Below, piece by piece: positions 15,560 through 24,260 of a DNA stretch of 64,000 nucleotides. The DNA lies in assembly GCA_000309945.1 (NCBI GenBank), contig CM001633.1, forward strand, positions 890,723 through 954,722. The letters run 5' to 3'. This stretch comes from Leptolyngbyaceae cyanobacterium JSC-12. GTDB taxonomy: Bacteria; Cyanobacteriota; Cyanobacteriia; Leptolyngbyales; Leptolyngbyaceae. The notes under the pieces were generated by a model. That model saw nothing but the letters and a program-made list of their open reading frames with translations, did no database searches and was not told the origin of the DNA. The position numbers were made by a program, and so were the translations under genes. Position 1 is the stretch's first letter; each line of letters opens with the position of its first letter.

Positions 15560-17965
15560 ATGGGTGCCGAAGAGAGCTTAAAACTGGTTGATTCGCTGGT
15601 CTTCAATGCTACGAGTGAACACTTAAGTGATTTGAGAACAGCCGTTTTTCGAGGTTCGTGGGAAGGACAGACCTATGACGAAATTGCTGAAAGGCTGGGC
15701 TATGCCGAAGCTTACGTCAAAGAAGAGGGGGCAAACTTGTTTAGGCTCCTTACTGAAATTTTGGGTGAGCGGGTCACCAAAACAAACTTTCGAGCAGCAT
15801 TGGAACGATATCAAACCTCATTGAATGCAAGTTTGCCCCAACCTGCTTTAGACCCGAATGATCCCACCAGAAATGGCTCTAAGTCTAATTCCACGATCGC
15901 GACACCTACAGCCAGTGAGATCGATCCAAACTTCATTGGTCGAGAAGCTGCGATCGCCCACCTAAACGAGTTAGTTGCTCAGGGGAACCGCATCATTCTG
16001 ATTCAAGGCGAAGGCGGACGCGGCAAAACCACCCTGGCACGCAAATACTTTAAAACACAAGGCTTTGATTATTATCTAGAACTGTGGATGGCAGCCGAAC
16101 GGCGCAACATTACCCTGGTTGAAAGTGTAGTTGAAGAATGGCTCCGACGCGACTTCAACGAGGAACCAGGGCGCGACTTTGGGATTAACCTGGAGCGACT
16201 CAAACGCAAGCTTCGCAGTAACGATCAGCGGATTGGCATTTTGATCGACAATCTGGAATCTGCCCTTGACAAACATGGCAAATTTATTAAAGAGCACCGT
16301 CCCTATGTCGATTTGCTTCGAGCCTTGTCAGATTCCAGCGTGCGCTCCATAACTCTGATTACCAGCCGTGAACGGTTGTGTGAATCGAGTGTCAATGTTG
16401 AGCGCTACTTGCTTGAAGGACTGGATGAACGAGCATGGCGGCAGTTCTTCAAAAATCGTGGTCTCAATAGTGAATCCCCTGCGATCGCTGCCATGTGTAA
16501 CGCCTATGGTGGCAACGCCAAAGCAATGAAAATCTTCAGCGGTGTCATTCTGCAAGATTTTGATGGGGATGTGGATGCCTTCTGGCAAGACAATAACCAA
16601 GACTTGCTGAGCGAACCCGAACTCAAAGATCTGGTTGCTAGCCAGTTTGATCGCCTGCAAAATTCCAACCCAGAAGTTTATCAATTACTATGTCGGTTAG
16701 GTTGTTATCGCTATCAGGATGTACCCCATGTCTCGATTGAAGGACTCAACTGTCTCCTTTGGGATGTGCCCCGAGACCAGCGCCGTTCAGTGATTCGCAC
16801 CCTTCAAGACCGATCGCTGATCGAAATGCAAAAAGGCAAATACTGGCTGCATCCAGTGATTCGGGAAGAGGCGATCGCACGCCTGCGTCAGGCGAATACC
16901 TGGGAACTAACTAATCGCGCCGCGGCTGAATATTGGATGGACAGCGTCCAAATTGTTGAAACTGTGGATGATGCTATCCGAATTCTAGAAGCCTACTATC
17001 ACTACCTGGAAATTCAGGATTATGAGCGTGCCTGTGATGTATTGACCGATGTTAGAAACAGCCGCTGGGGAGAGGGTTTACCACTGGGCTGGCTATTTTA
17101 CCGCTTGGGATTACTGCAACAAATGATTGCGGCGATTACAGGCGTAATTAACAACGTTACACCTGATTATCGGTTAGGTGCACTGTATATTCTCCTCGGC
17201 TATATTTATCGCCTAGCAGGCAGTTTGCATCAAGCGTTGAACTGTCATCAGGAAGCCAGTCAGATTGCCGAACAATTTGATCTGGATAAACTGAGAATCG
17301 CCGCACACTTCAATCGGGGGCTTTGCTTGCGAGATCTGGGTGAACTGGAAGAGGCAATTGCCGTTTTCCATACCGTGATTTCCCTGGCAGAAACCGACGA
17401 CGATTACCAGGAATACATCACCTATTCTCTCTGTTGTTTGGCGTATCTCAACTCGCGGATACACAATACTGAGGAAGCTATTCAATTTGCTAACCGAGCG
17501 ATCGCTCAGCTTAATACATCCACCAAAATCACCTTTTGGGGGAAAGGCTACAGTCTGCTCTTCCTGGGTGCAACCTACCGTAACCTGGGTCGATTGGAGG
17601 ATGCCTTTCACTACTACCAAAACACAATCCTGTTATCAGAACAAAACGACTTTACTCAGATTCGAGCCAAAGCACTGCATGGCATTGCTCAACTGCATCG
17701 AGAAAAACAAAACTTTGAAACGGCTCTTGCACACCATTTCGAAGCCATTCACCTGCTGGACAAAATCGGGGCAAAGTGTGATCTGGCAGAAGCCTATTAT
17801 CAGTTAGGGTTAACGCATCAACGCATGAGCGATCGTGAAAAGAGTACAGAATGCCTGCAACAAGCCCTCCGCCTCTTCAACGAAATTCAGGCACCCAAAC
17901 AAGCTCAACACGTACATCACCTTCTGGCAGGTCAGGCAACCTCTAACGATTCTGACAATATTTAA
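15560..17965 (+). CDS. STAND ATPase: vMAP-type N-terminal domain, NB-ARC, TPR repeats
   Basis: An 801-residue protein. I chose ATG 15560; an in-frame TTG at 15542 would add six residues, and neither has a clear Shine-Dalgarno sequence. Residues 1-85 are a helix-turn-helix-like module (SLVFNATSEHLSDLRTAVFR, then GSWEGQTYDEIAERLGYAE) as in the vWA-MoxR-associated (vMAP) N-terminal domain of cyanobacteria. Residues ~130-430 are NB-ARC: FIGREAAIAHLNEL, Walker A GEGGRGKTT (Lys156), Walker B IGILIDNLES, and the sensor region SITLITSRERL. From ~500 onward come about eight TPR units (ALNCHQEASQIAEQFDLDK; ALAHHFEAIHLL). This is a signal-sensing switch NTPase like bacterial NLR proteins. The C-terminal TPRs would be the sensor; no separate effector domain is obvious. 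It is followed at once by a transposable element. Confidence 0.85.
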   Translation: MGAEESLKLVDSLVFNATSEHLSDLRTAVFRGSWEGQTYDEIAERLGYAEAYVKEEGANLFRLLTEILGERVTKTNFRAALERYQTSLNASLPQPALDPNDPTRNGSKSNSTIATPTASEIDPNFIGREAAIAHLNELVAQGNRIILIQGEGGRGKTTLARKYFKTQGFDYYLELWMAAERRNITLVESVVEEWLRRDFNEEPGRDFGINLERLKRKLRSNDQRIGILIDNLESALDKHGKFIKEHRPYVDLLRALSDSSVRSITLITSRERLCESSVNVERYLLEGLDERAWRQFFKNRGLNSESPAIAAMCNAYGGNAKAMKIFSGVILQDFDGDVDAFWQDNNQDLLSEPELKDLVASQFDRLQNSNPEVYQLLCRLGCYRYQDVPHVSIEGLNCLLWDVPRDQRRSVIRTLQDRSLIEMQKGKYWLHPVIREEAIARLRQANTWELTNRAAAEYWMDSVQIVETVDDAIRILEAYYHYLEIQDYERACDVLTDVRNSRWGEGLPLGWLFYRLGLLQQMIAAITGVINNVTPDYRLGALYILLGYIYRLAGSLHQALNCHQEASQIAEQFDLDKLRIAAHFNRGLCLRDLGELEEAIAVFHTVISLAETDDDYQEYITYSLCCLAYLNSRIHNTEEAIQFANRAIAQLNTSTKITFWGKGYSLLFLGATYRNLGRLEDAFHYYQNTILLSEQNDFTQIRAKALHGIAQLHREKQNFETALAHHFEAIHLLDKIGAKCDLAEAYYQLGLTHQRMSDREKSTECLQQALRLFNEIQAPKQAQHVHHLLAGQATSNDSDNI

Positions 17966-17967
17966 TC

Positions 17968-17999
17968 GCAATTAAAACTAACCGCAATTAAAACTAACC
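17968..17999. repeat. Tandem duplication of a 16-base unit
   Basis: GCAATTAAAACTAACC occurs twice without a gap (17968-17983, 17984-17999), followed by GCA of a third unit. It lies just after the STAND gene stop codon and directly before the left hairpin of the IS200-type element, so it may mark replication slippage or the element's target region. Confidence 0.8.
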
Positions 18000-18010
18000 G
18001 CAAATGAACT

Positions 18011-18511
18011 ACCCCGCTGCAAGCAGACGGGGTATCAGAATCAAAAAAGAGTAAGCTGCTCATCTCGGTGTAGCTTGAGATATTCGTTACCCTGATTTTT
18101 GACGTAGTTCGCAATCATCCCTTCATCCCCGTGTTTCCCAACTGTACTTGCAAAATAGCCATCACTCCAAAACTCTCCACCCCATAGCTTTTGCTTCACC
18201 TGAGGACAACGCCGAAACACTTCCCTTGCGGTCAAACTCTTGATCATTTTGACCAATTTGGTCACGCTGTATGTCGGCACCGATTGGACTAAAAAGTGCA
18301 CATGGTCTTTGTCTACACCGATTTCTATAAATTTAATCTCGTAGCGTTTCTCAATCTCCAGGCAAACTTCTCGCAAAACTTCATCGACCTGTTCATCAAA
18401 CACAGCCCGCCGATACTTTGCTGGAAACACAAGGTGGTATAGCAAAACCGTAACGTTATGACTTTTGTGGATGTACTCGCTCATCCCTGCATTTTACGCT
18501 GCAGAGCAGCG
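18011..18511 (-). mobile_element. IS200/IS605-family element with a single tnpA gene
   Basis: The element consists of one Y1 transposase gene flanked by imperfect palindromes, as is typical. One end has ACCCCG-CTGC-AA-GCAG-A-CGGGGT (18011-18033), the other CGCTGC-AGA-GCAGCG (18497-18511). Both hairpins expose CTGC/GCAG stems. True cleavage sites lie a few to tens of bases outside the hairpins, so the real limits may reach about 18000 and 18530. There is no tnpB gene, so it is an IS200-like solo element. Confidence 0.75.
18041..18484 (-). CDS. tnpA: IS200/IS605 family Y1 transposase TnpA
   Basis: A 147-residue protein, the full length for this family. The HUH metal motif is H61-V-H63 in KDHVHFLVQSVP. 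The catalytic tyrosine is Tyr127 in MIANYVKNQG, followed by the usual glutamine. Other conserved parts are YHLVFPAKYRR near the start and LWGGEFWSDGYF in the middle. The enzyme cuts and rejoins single-stranded DNA at the hairpin ends, acting as a dimer. All key residues are present, so the element may be active. Its start is close to one terminal hairpin (18497-18511) and its stop close to the other, as usual. Confidence 0.93.
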   Translation of the reverse strand: MSEYIHKSHNVTVLLYHLVFPAKYRRAVFDEQVDEVLREVCLEIEKRYEIKFIEIGVDKDHVHFLVQSVPTYSVTKLVKMIKSLTAREVFRRCPQVKQKLWGGEFWSDGYFASTVGKHGDEGMIANYVKNQGNEYLKLHRDEQLTLF

Positions 18512-18690
18512 GGGAATTGACCCATAGAGATTAAAACATTGCCAGGTTTCTAGCTTAAAAGTCTTTCTAAATCATTAAGTTTATTTAAAAACTGTTGTGG
18601 CAAGTGAGGATCAGTAGACGTCTGCTTTAATTTAAGCAAAAATCTAAAGAAATTATTAAATCTACTCGTGGCAAGGAGGTGACAGCAGTG

Positions 18691-18984
18691 ATGCTTGATT
18701 CATCAATGATCCGGTTAACGTGGGCAGTGATTGAAGAAACTCAAAGTACGAACTTGCTCTCACTGACTGATACAGGATTAGTTCGCTTACTTCTGCAACG
18801 AATCTCTAAAAGAATTTTACTAACTGGTGATGAAGTATGCGAACTATACGACTACATTAGTTCTAGAACAATGCTAATTCGAGATATTGCAGACTCCCAG
18901 TTTAATTGCGAACGTCCTGCCCCAACGCCCAACGATAATCCTGCTCAGATTGCTTACCATAGAGTTCCATTAGCATCTGCTTAA
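18691..18984 (+). CDS. Small protein of unknown function
   Basis: A strong Shine-Dalgarno AAGGAGGT (18673-18680) fixes the start at ATG 18691 or GTG 18688; an earlier in-frame GTG at 18679 overlaps the SD and cannot be used. From 18691 the product has 97 residues: MLDSSMIRLTWAVIEETQST, then LTDTGLVRLLLQRISKRILL, then LYDYISSRTMLIRDIADSQ and a disordered proline-rich end. It looks like a small all-helical soluble protein. I do not recognise the family, although the motif 'W.vIE.tq...LL.l.d..Lv..LL..' resembles small conserved cyanobacterial proteins. It stands alone between the transposon and the convergent channel gene. Confidence 0.65.
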   Translation: MLDSSMIRLTWAVIEETQSTNLLSLTDTGLVRLLLQRISKRILLTGDEVCELYDYISSRTMLIRDIADSQFNCERPAPTPNDNPAQIAYHRVPLASA

Positions 18985-19045
18985 TCTGTTGACTTTACAA
19001 AAAGCTCTTCGAGCTACTCAGATGTTGCACTCCTGCCCATTCTAT

Positions 19046-20752
19046 TTAGACAGAGCGTAGTGGTGAGGGAGTAGTTTGCCACAATTGTTCTAACTGGGTT
19101 GCGGGGACAGTCATATAAAGAATGTCGCCAGCGCTTAAGCAAACATCTAGCAAATTCCAGCCGTGAATCGTTTGCGTAGCAGTTTCTATATAAAGTGGCA
19201 CAAAATCCCATGATATTGCCGCATCCTTGACTCGTGCACCACAAAAAGGATGAGAAGGGGTAATCATGGTTGCCATTGCAACCCATAAACTATCTGCGGT
19301 CATACCGTTGCCCAGCACCCGCCCGCCCAACGCTGCTGCGGCAAAGGCAGGCGCAACTAATTCTGCCGGACTCAAAACAGCATCAAAATCAAAGACAAGT
19401 TGTGCCATCCAGGCAAATTCCGGGTCCTGATAGCGCACAATTACAGGCACTCTGGGATTTAATCCTTTAGCATTAAGGGCGGTTTCCAGGTTAACGGCAT
19501 CTGTGCTGGTTACAGCTAATAGTGCTTGAGCATGTTCAAAATTGGCAGACTTGAGTGAGGTCGGCAGAGTAGTGTCGCCTTGAATCACAGGAATTTTTTG
19601 TGCTCGGACTGACGCCAGAAACCGACAGTTGGGGTCTTTTTCGATCACAACGACTTCATGACCACAGCTGCGGAGGTGTTGCACAATTTGCATTCCCAAT
19701 CCGCCTAGACCGCAAATAATGAAGTGATTGCGTTGGGGAATGCGGGCTGCTTCCCAGAAGCGATCAAACCGGGTACCCAGGATGAAATCATTGAGTAGTG
19801 CATAGGATAGACCCACGATCGCTGCTCCTACCAGCATCGTGAACACGGTAAATATCTTTAGTCCATCGGATGCTGATTCAATGCTGATTAAACTGTCTCC
19901 AGCACCTGTAATCATGCTGACAGAAAAATACAGTGCATCAATCAACGATTTGTCGAATGTATTGGAAACGTAAAACAGGACAGAAAACAGAATAATAAAC
20001 AATAGTAACAACGTACTTCCTAGCAATGCCTGACTGTGCTGGCGCAGATAACTAAATCCGGTAATTAATTTGGCGATTTGCTGGGAAATCGATCGCTGAG
20101 AAGCAGTTTTAATCCTGGGTTTTGTTCCTACGATTAAGCGATCGCCTACTTGTAGCGAACGTCCGCTCACCACCGCAGACACCAGATCTATCTGTCCATG
20201 GGCAGGCAAATAATAAATCAACATTCGGTCGCGATCATCCCACAGATCGGTTAGAGTACGTCCGCGCCAGGGATGAGTTTCGTTAATGTGAATCTGATGA
20301 ATGGGCCAGGTCTGGTTGAATAACTTGAGTTGCCCAATGGCGGCACTCCCCAGCGCAGAGAAAGCAAAAATGGGAGCTGCCAGTGCAGCCACACTCATCG
20401 TGATGTGATCCGGCAGGGTATGGTCTAGGCGATCGCCCAAACTGGTATTAAACAACCGATTAATAATCCGAATCCGGGGATTGAGAACTCGTGCCTGCAT
20501 CAATACACCCAAATTCACTCCATCTTCGCTATCAGTTAGCACCAGGGTTTGGGCATCTCGAATCCCTGCTTCTAAAAGAGTTTCTGTGGCTTGCAGGTCA
20601 CCAATAATGACATCATCTCCCTCACCAGGTAGCGGACGATTATGAATCCCGATTACCCTGGCTCCTTGTTGCTTTAACAACCGAAAGATCTTGTAGCCCG
20701 TTGCATCCAAGCCACAAACAATTATTTTAGATTTCATGTCTGAGAAGGACAT
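19046..20752 (-). CDS. TrkA/RCK-type two-domain ion-channel protein
   Basis: A 568-residue protein with two Rossmann RCK/TrkA-N domains around a two-helix pore. Residues ~8-130: IIVCGLDATGYKIFRLLKQQ. Pore region ~245-320: LGSTLLLLFIILFSVLFYVS, the pore loop LYFSVSMITGAGDSL and IFTVFTMLVGAAIVGLSYAL. Second RCK ~340-460: FIICGLGGLGMQIVQHLRSC, with acidic VVIEKDPN for nucleotide binding. A C-terminal TrkA-C-like part follows. The pore loop reads TGAGD where potassium channels have TVGYGD or TVGFGD, so selectivity may differ. The layout suggests a ligand-gated cation channel sensing NAD(H) or nucleotides. The start at 20752 (MSFSDMKSKI) could also be ATG 20737. No neighbour is functionally linked. 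Confidence 0.85.
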   Translation of the reverse strand: MSFSDMKSKIIVCGLDATGYKIFRLLKQQGARVIGIHNRPLPGEGDDVIIGDLQATETLLEAGIRDAQTLVLTDSEDGVNLGVLMQARVLNPRIRIINRLFNTSLGDRLDHTLPDHITMSVAALAAPIFAFSALGSAAIGQLKLFNQTWPIHQIHINETHPWRGRTLTDLWDDRDRMLIYYLPAHGQIDLVSAVVSGRSLQVGDRLIVGTKPRIKTASQRSISQQIAKLITGFSYLRQHSQALLGSTLLLLFIILFSVLFYVSNTFDKSLIDALYFSVSMITGAGDSLISIESASDGLKIFTVFTMLVGAAIVGLSYALLNDFILGTRFDRFWEAARIPQRNHFIICGLGGLGMQIVQHLRSCGHEVVVIEKDPNCRFLASVRAQKIPVIQGDTTLPTSLKSANFEHAQALLAVTSTDAVNLETALNAKGLNPRVPVIVRYQDPEFAWMAQLVFDFDAVLSPAELVAPAFAAAALGGRVLGNGMTADSLWVAMATMITPSHPFCGARVKDAAISWDFVPLYIETATQTIHGWNLLDVCLSAGDILYMTVPATQLEQLWQTTPSPLRSV

Positions 20753-21148
20753 TGGACTCGGTCACCACTTGCGCACAGATTTAGACGCTTACAATCTGCA
20801 TCTCACCCATCTGATTGCAAGCGAACAACCTTAAACCGTTATTGTCCGTCAGAGCGAACCTGTGAATTGTAGCAACAGGTACTAGATGGAGATGTGAGGC
20901 GAGGTAGAAGGCAGAAGGTGGGTAAGAAAAGCAGGGAGGATAAATTAAAGATTGGAGATTGAGCACTAGAGATTGAGGATTGGCAGAGAGGATTGGGTCA
21001 TGAGACTAGGTTTCAGTTGATAGCTACTCATGAAGCCCTGCACATCTACAAAAGTCCTTAACATGAAGAGGGGGGGTTCCTGTTCCCTCTTACTTTTCCT
21101 TGCCTATCTTCACCTATCCTCCTAACCTTCTCCTTCTCCTATATTCTT
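20753..21148. other. Intergenic region with short repeats
   Basis: This ~400-base spacer lies between divergent genes. Around 20944-20995 the motif GAGATTG or GGATTG recurs (AGATTGGAGATTGAG...AGATTGAGGATTGG), a low-complexity cluster also common in cyanobacterial spacers. The bases just before the DCC gene are pyrimidine-rich (TCCTCCTAACCTTCTCC). No gene or hairpin is convincing. Confidence 0.45.
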
Positions 21149-21559
21149 ATGAGCTACTACGTGATTTACGACGGCAACTGCAATCTGTGCGTTACGCTCG
21201 TGCAACTACTAGAAACTCTTGATAAAGGACAGCAGTTTGCTTACATCCCTATGCAAGATGAGGTAAATCTCGGCAAGTTGGGAATCACGTCTCAAGATTG
21301 CGAGATGGGGATGATTTTAGTCGATGCGATCGCTCCAGAAAAGCGTTGGCAGGGCAGCGATGCAGCTGAAGAAATTGGGAAATTGCTGCCAACAGGAGAA
21401 GTATTCGTGTCCGCCTATCGAGCACTGCCTGGTTTAAAGGCCAGTGGCGATCGCATCTATGCACAGGTTCGAGATAATCGCTACATCCTGTTTGGCAAAC
21501 GTAAATCAACCTATCAACCCAGATATCCAGCATGTGTCTCAAACAAGTGTAAGTTTTAG
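21149..21559 (+). CDS. DCC-family thiol-disulfide oxidoreductase (DUF393)
   Basis: A 136-residue protein. The family hallmark DxxxC...C is at the start: VIYDGNCNLCVTLVQLLETL, where Asp and the CxxC-like cysteines would form the redox centre of a thioredoxin-like fold. The region MILVDAIAPEKRWQGSDAA and AYRALPGLKASGDRIYAQV also match DUF393. The end NKCKF adds two cysteines (ACVSNKCKF), typical of cyanobacterial members. It is presumably cytosolic; its redox partner is unknown. It ends six bases before the convergent DUF554 gene. Confidence 0.88.
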   Translation: MSYYVIYDGNCNLCVTLVQLLETLDKGQQFAYIPMQDEVNLGKLGITSQDCEMGMILVDAIAPEKRWQGSDAAEEIGKLLPTGEVFVSAYRALPGLKASGDRIYAQVRDNRYILFGKRKSTYQPRYPACVSNKCKF

Positions 21560-21565
21560 AACACA

Positions 21566-22309
21566 CTACTGAGTGAAACTGCTGAGCCAGTAAAAGACTG
21601 GTGCCAGCAACAATGCAGGCAGAAAGGCAGCGACTCGAATTTTGGTAAGCTCCAGCAAATTAATGCCAATGCCGACAATCATTAAGCCACCAACGCCAGT
21701 AGCTAGCAGGATAGGCGGTGAAGTAGCTGGATCGGGAATAATTTGTGCCAGTAGACCTGCTAATAACGATAGACTGCCCTGATAAATCACAATAGTCAGG
21801 GCTGAAAAGCCAACGCCGATACCAAAACTGCTGGTAAACGCGATCGCCACCAGTCCATCCATGGTGGATTTGAGTAACAGCAGGCGATTGTCTCCTGTTA
21901 GTCCATTGCTGAGGCAGCCAAGCAGCGTCATAGGACCAACACAGAACAGCAGACTGGCAGCAATAAACCCTTCAGTGAAGCCACTGCTACCGCTAAACCG
22001 CTTTTTAAGGCGATCGCCAATTTGCGTCAGTCCATCGTCAATGCGCCACCACTCGCCCAACAACCCACCCACTACCAGCGTCACCAATCCCAAAACAATC
22101 CCATCCACAATGCCAGCCTGAACTTTGGTCAGGTTTGCTGCCATCGTGAAGCCAAGAAATAGCGTCAACAGCCCTACGCCCTGGGTAATCACCAACATCA
22201 TGCGAGTAGATAAGCGTCCCCGAAGCAACACCCCTACACTTGTTCCCAGCAATACCGCTGCCACATTTACCCAGGTGCCGCTGGTTTTTGTCCAAAAGTC
22301 GATCGCCAC
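21566..22309 (-). CDS. DUF554 integral membrane protein
   Basis: A 247-residue protein with about seven hydrophobic segments. The N terminus TSGTWVNVAAVLLGTSVGVL and the motif ASLLFCVGPMTLLGCLSNGL followed by GDNRLLLLKSTMDGLVAIAF are family hallmarks of DUF554 (YdfK/YqgA type). Function in bacteria is unknown; a transporter role has been suggested. Three bases separate its start from the stop codon of the SDH protease gene upstream on the same strand, so the two are almost certainly co-transcribed. Confidence 0.9.
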   Translation of the reverse strand: MAIDFWTKTSGTWVNVAAVLLGTSVGVLLRGRLSTRMMLVITQGVGLLTLFLGFTMAANLTKVQAGIVDGIVLGLVTLVVGGLLGEWWRIDDGLTQIGDRLKKRFSGSSGFTEGFIAASLLFCVGPMTLLGCLSNGLTGDNRLLLLKSTMDGLVAIAFTSSFGIGVGFSALTIVIYQGSLSLLAGLLAQIIPDPATSPPILLATGVGGLMIVGIGINLLELTKIRVAAFLPALLLAPVFYWLSSFTQ

Positions 22310-22312
22310 AAG

Positions 22313-23236
22313 TTAATTTCCTGAAACCAATTCTGCTTCGGGTAAGGGTCTGCCTTTCGGCTCCGGTAGAACGGGGCGCGGGGCATAGGGCATGGGGATA
22401 TATTGCACCGAGGGGCGTCCCCCTTGTGGTTGGGGATACAATTCCATCAAGTCATAAATGCTGCGAGGTAAGCCCACGGTAATTGGTAAACCCAGTTCTG
22501 TAGCTTCTTCAACTGTAATCGGGTAATCGTGAGTAACCTGTCCCGTGGTTAGGGTTTCAATAATGCGATCAATCTTTTCAGGCGGCACTTTTTGCTTGGG
22601 AATATCATCCTGCAACAAGGTTCTGACAAAACGCTGCACCTGCTTGATTGCTTTGCGTGACAGATCTGCCATGATCAGGGTTTGATCATCAACTCTTTCA
22701 ATCGGCTTCTCCTGCACTACATTCAGGATGCTAGCGGCTGGAAAGTTGCCCAGTTGCGGATCGACCGGACCTAACACTGCATTGGCATCCATCACAATTT
22801 CGTCAGCGGCTAGTGCCAGCATAGTACCACCACTCATGGCGTAATGAGGCACAAAGACCGTGACTTTTGCTGGATGCCGGATCAATGCTCTGGCAATTTG
22901 TTCGGTTGCGAGAACTAATCCGCCAGGGGTGTGCAAAATTAAATCAATGGGAGTGTCGGGAGGGGTAAGCCGAATTGCCCGCAAGACTTGTTCGGAATCT
23001 TCAATAGTGATGTAGCGGGAAAGGGGAATGCCCAACAAACTTAAGGATTCCTGGCGGTGAATCAGTAAAATGACACGACTTTTGCGTTCTTGCTCAAAGG
23101 CTTTGAGGGTTTGCACTCGACGAAATGCCACCTGACGACGTTGTAATACAGGCTGGAGTGAAGAAAGGATGAGAAACACCCAAAACAAGTCAAAAATGCT
23201 GAAAGACACGGGTATAGGCTCCCCAAGTTCCGACAA
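22313..23236 (-). CDS. SDH-type ClpP-fold serine protease (SppA-like), membrane anchored
   Basis: A 307-residue protein with an N-terminal membrane anchor (residues ~10-28, SFSIFDLFWVFLILSSLQPV). The ClpP/crotonase fold follows: RVILLIHRQESLSLLG, DLILHTPGGLVLATEQIARA, and the nucleophile Ser135 in HYAMSGGTMLALAADEIVMD, with an aspartate shortly after. This is the Ser-Asp-His (SDH) proteinase family found in archaea and bacteria, which probably cleaves membrane or signal peptides. It may be involved in membrane protein quality control. The C-terminal part is proline-rich (PYAPRPVLPEPKG). It sits in a probable operon with the DUF554 gene. Confidence 0.85.
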   Translation of the reverse strand: MSELGEPIPVSFSIFDLFWVFLILSSLQPVLQRRQVAFRRVQTLKAFEQERKSRVILLIHRQESLSLLGIPLSRYITIEDSEQVLRAIRLTPPDTPIDLILHTPGGLVLATEQIARALIRHPAKVTVFVPHYAMSGGTMLALAADEIVMDANAVLGPVDPQLGNFPAASILNVVQEKPIERVDDQTLIMADLSRKAIKQVQRFVRTLLQDDIPKQKVPPEKIDRIIETLTTGQVTHDYPITVEEATELGLPITVGLPRSIYDLMELYPQPQGGRPSVQYIPMPYAPRPVLPEPKGRPLPEAELVSGN

Positions 23237-23315
23237 ATTTCTCTCTACATTATTTCAATTTCGTCACGATCGCGGGTCTATCCCGCAATACTCCAACCAT
23301 TGCACACAGAATGTT

Positions 23316-24227
23316 TTATTCACCTAATATGGCTTTTCTAGCTCGAGATTCACGATCGCTGGCTTCTGCCATCACGGTTTCCATGCTTTCCAGCATTTCG
23401 CCAGGGAAGTTTTCCAGCACTTTAGTTGAAAGAGAAATTCTGCCTTGCCCTTCATCCAGGTTGACAATCATGGCTTTGATCGGTTGCCCCACCTGAAATA
23501 CTTTTGCCAGCGATTCAATATATTTCTGGCTAATCTGGTTGATGTGCAACAGTCCACTGGTGCCATTCATATCCACAAATACACCAAAGGGCTTAATGCC
23601 GCTGACAGTGCCTTCCACCAATTGCCCAATTTCAAGCTGGCTAAAGACTACCGAACGACTAGCTAACCGATTAGAAAGCACCAGTTTACCCATTTCCTGA
23701 TTCAGTTCAATGATGGTGGCAGTCAGAGTAGTTTTTACCAACGCTTCGAGGTTGTCACGCTCCACCAAGTGCGATCGCGGAATAAACCCCCGCACACCCT
23801 GCACATCCACAGTGACACCCCCCTTATTTGTACCCGTTACCCGCACAGTCAAACTTTGATTGCTGTCCCGAATTTCTGCCAACCGATCCCAGGCTTTGCG
23901 AATCTCCAACTGTCGTAGAGAGAGCGTCACCTGTCCATCCGCATCCTGTTCCCGCACAATCAAAAATTCGGCTTCTTCATCCTGGGGCAAAACGGCTGAA
24001 AGCTCTTTCACACCCTTGATGCTTACTTCTTGCTCTGGCACAAAGGCAAGCGACTTAGCGCCAATATCGACATACACGCCGTTTGTGTCATAACTCACGA
24101 CTTTCCCACGAACGATTTGCCCCTTCTGGAACTCGTAGTCAAAGCCTTCCAACGCTTTGGCAAAATCATCCATTGAAAAAGTTTCAGTGGAACGAGAGCG
24201 AGAAGATTGCGATTCCATAAACGCCAC
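23316..24227 (-). CDS. Ribosomal protein S1-like, three S1 domains
   Basis: A 303-residue protein with three S1 RNA-binding domains at about 34-105, 120-190 and 205-275. Characteristic pieces are GQIVRGKVVSYDTNGVYVDI, then GGVTVDVQGVRGFIPRSHL, then VEGTVSGIKPFGVFVDMNG. Cyanobacteria and chloroplasts carry shorter S1 proteins of this kind (Rps1A, Rps1B/Nbp1) instead of the six-domain enterobacterial form. They bind mRNA leader regions and support initiation without a strong Shine-Dalgarno interaction. The tail ESMETVMAEASDRESRARK is helical. Whether this is the 1A or the 1B copy cannot be decided here. It is monocistronic or follows the GH57 gene. Confidence 0.9.
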   Translation of the reverse strand: MAFMESQSSRSRSTETFSMDDFAKALEGFDYEFQKGQIVRGKVVSYDTNGVYVDIGAKSLAFVPEQEVSIKGVKELSAVLPQDEEAEFLIVREQDADGQVTLSLRQLEIRKAWDRLAEIRDSNQSLTVRVTGTNKGGVTVDVQGVRGFIPRSHLVERDNLEALVKTTLTATIIELNQEMGKLVLSNRLASRSVVFSQLEIGQLVEGTVSGIKPFGVFVDMNGTSGLLHINQISQKYIESLAKVFQVGQPIKAMIVNLDEGQGRISLSTKVLENFPGEMLESMETVMAEASDRESRARKAILGE

Positions 24228-24260
24228 TAACTACTAAGCTCTCCAATAATAAGGCAGATT

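Noticed and set aside
17968-17999. CRISPR-like repeat
   Set aside because: Only two adjacent units without spacers; no array or cas gene in the window.
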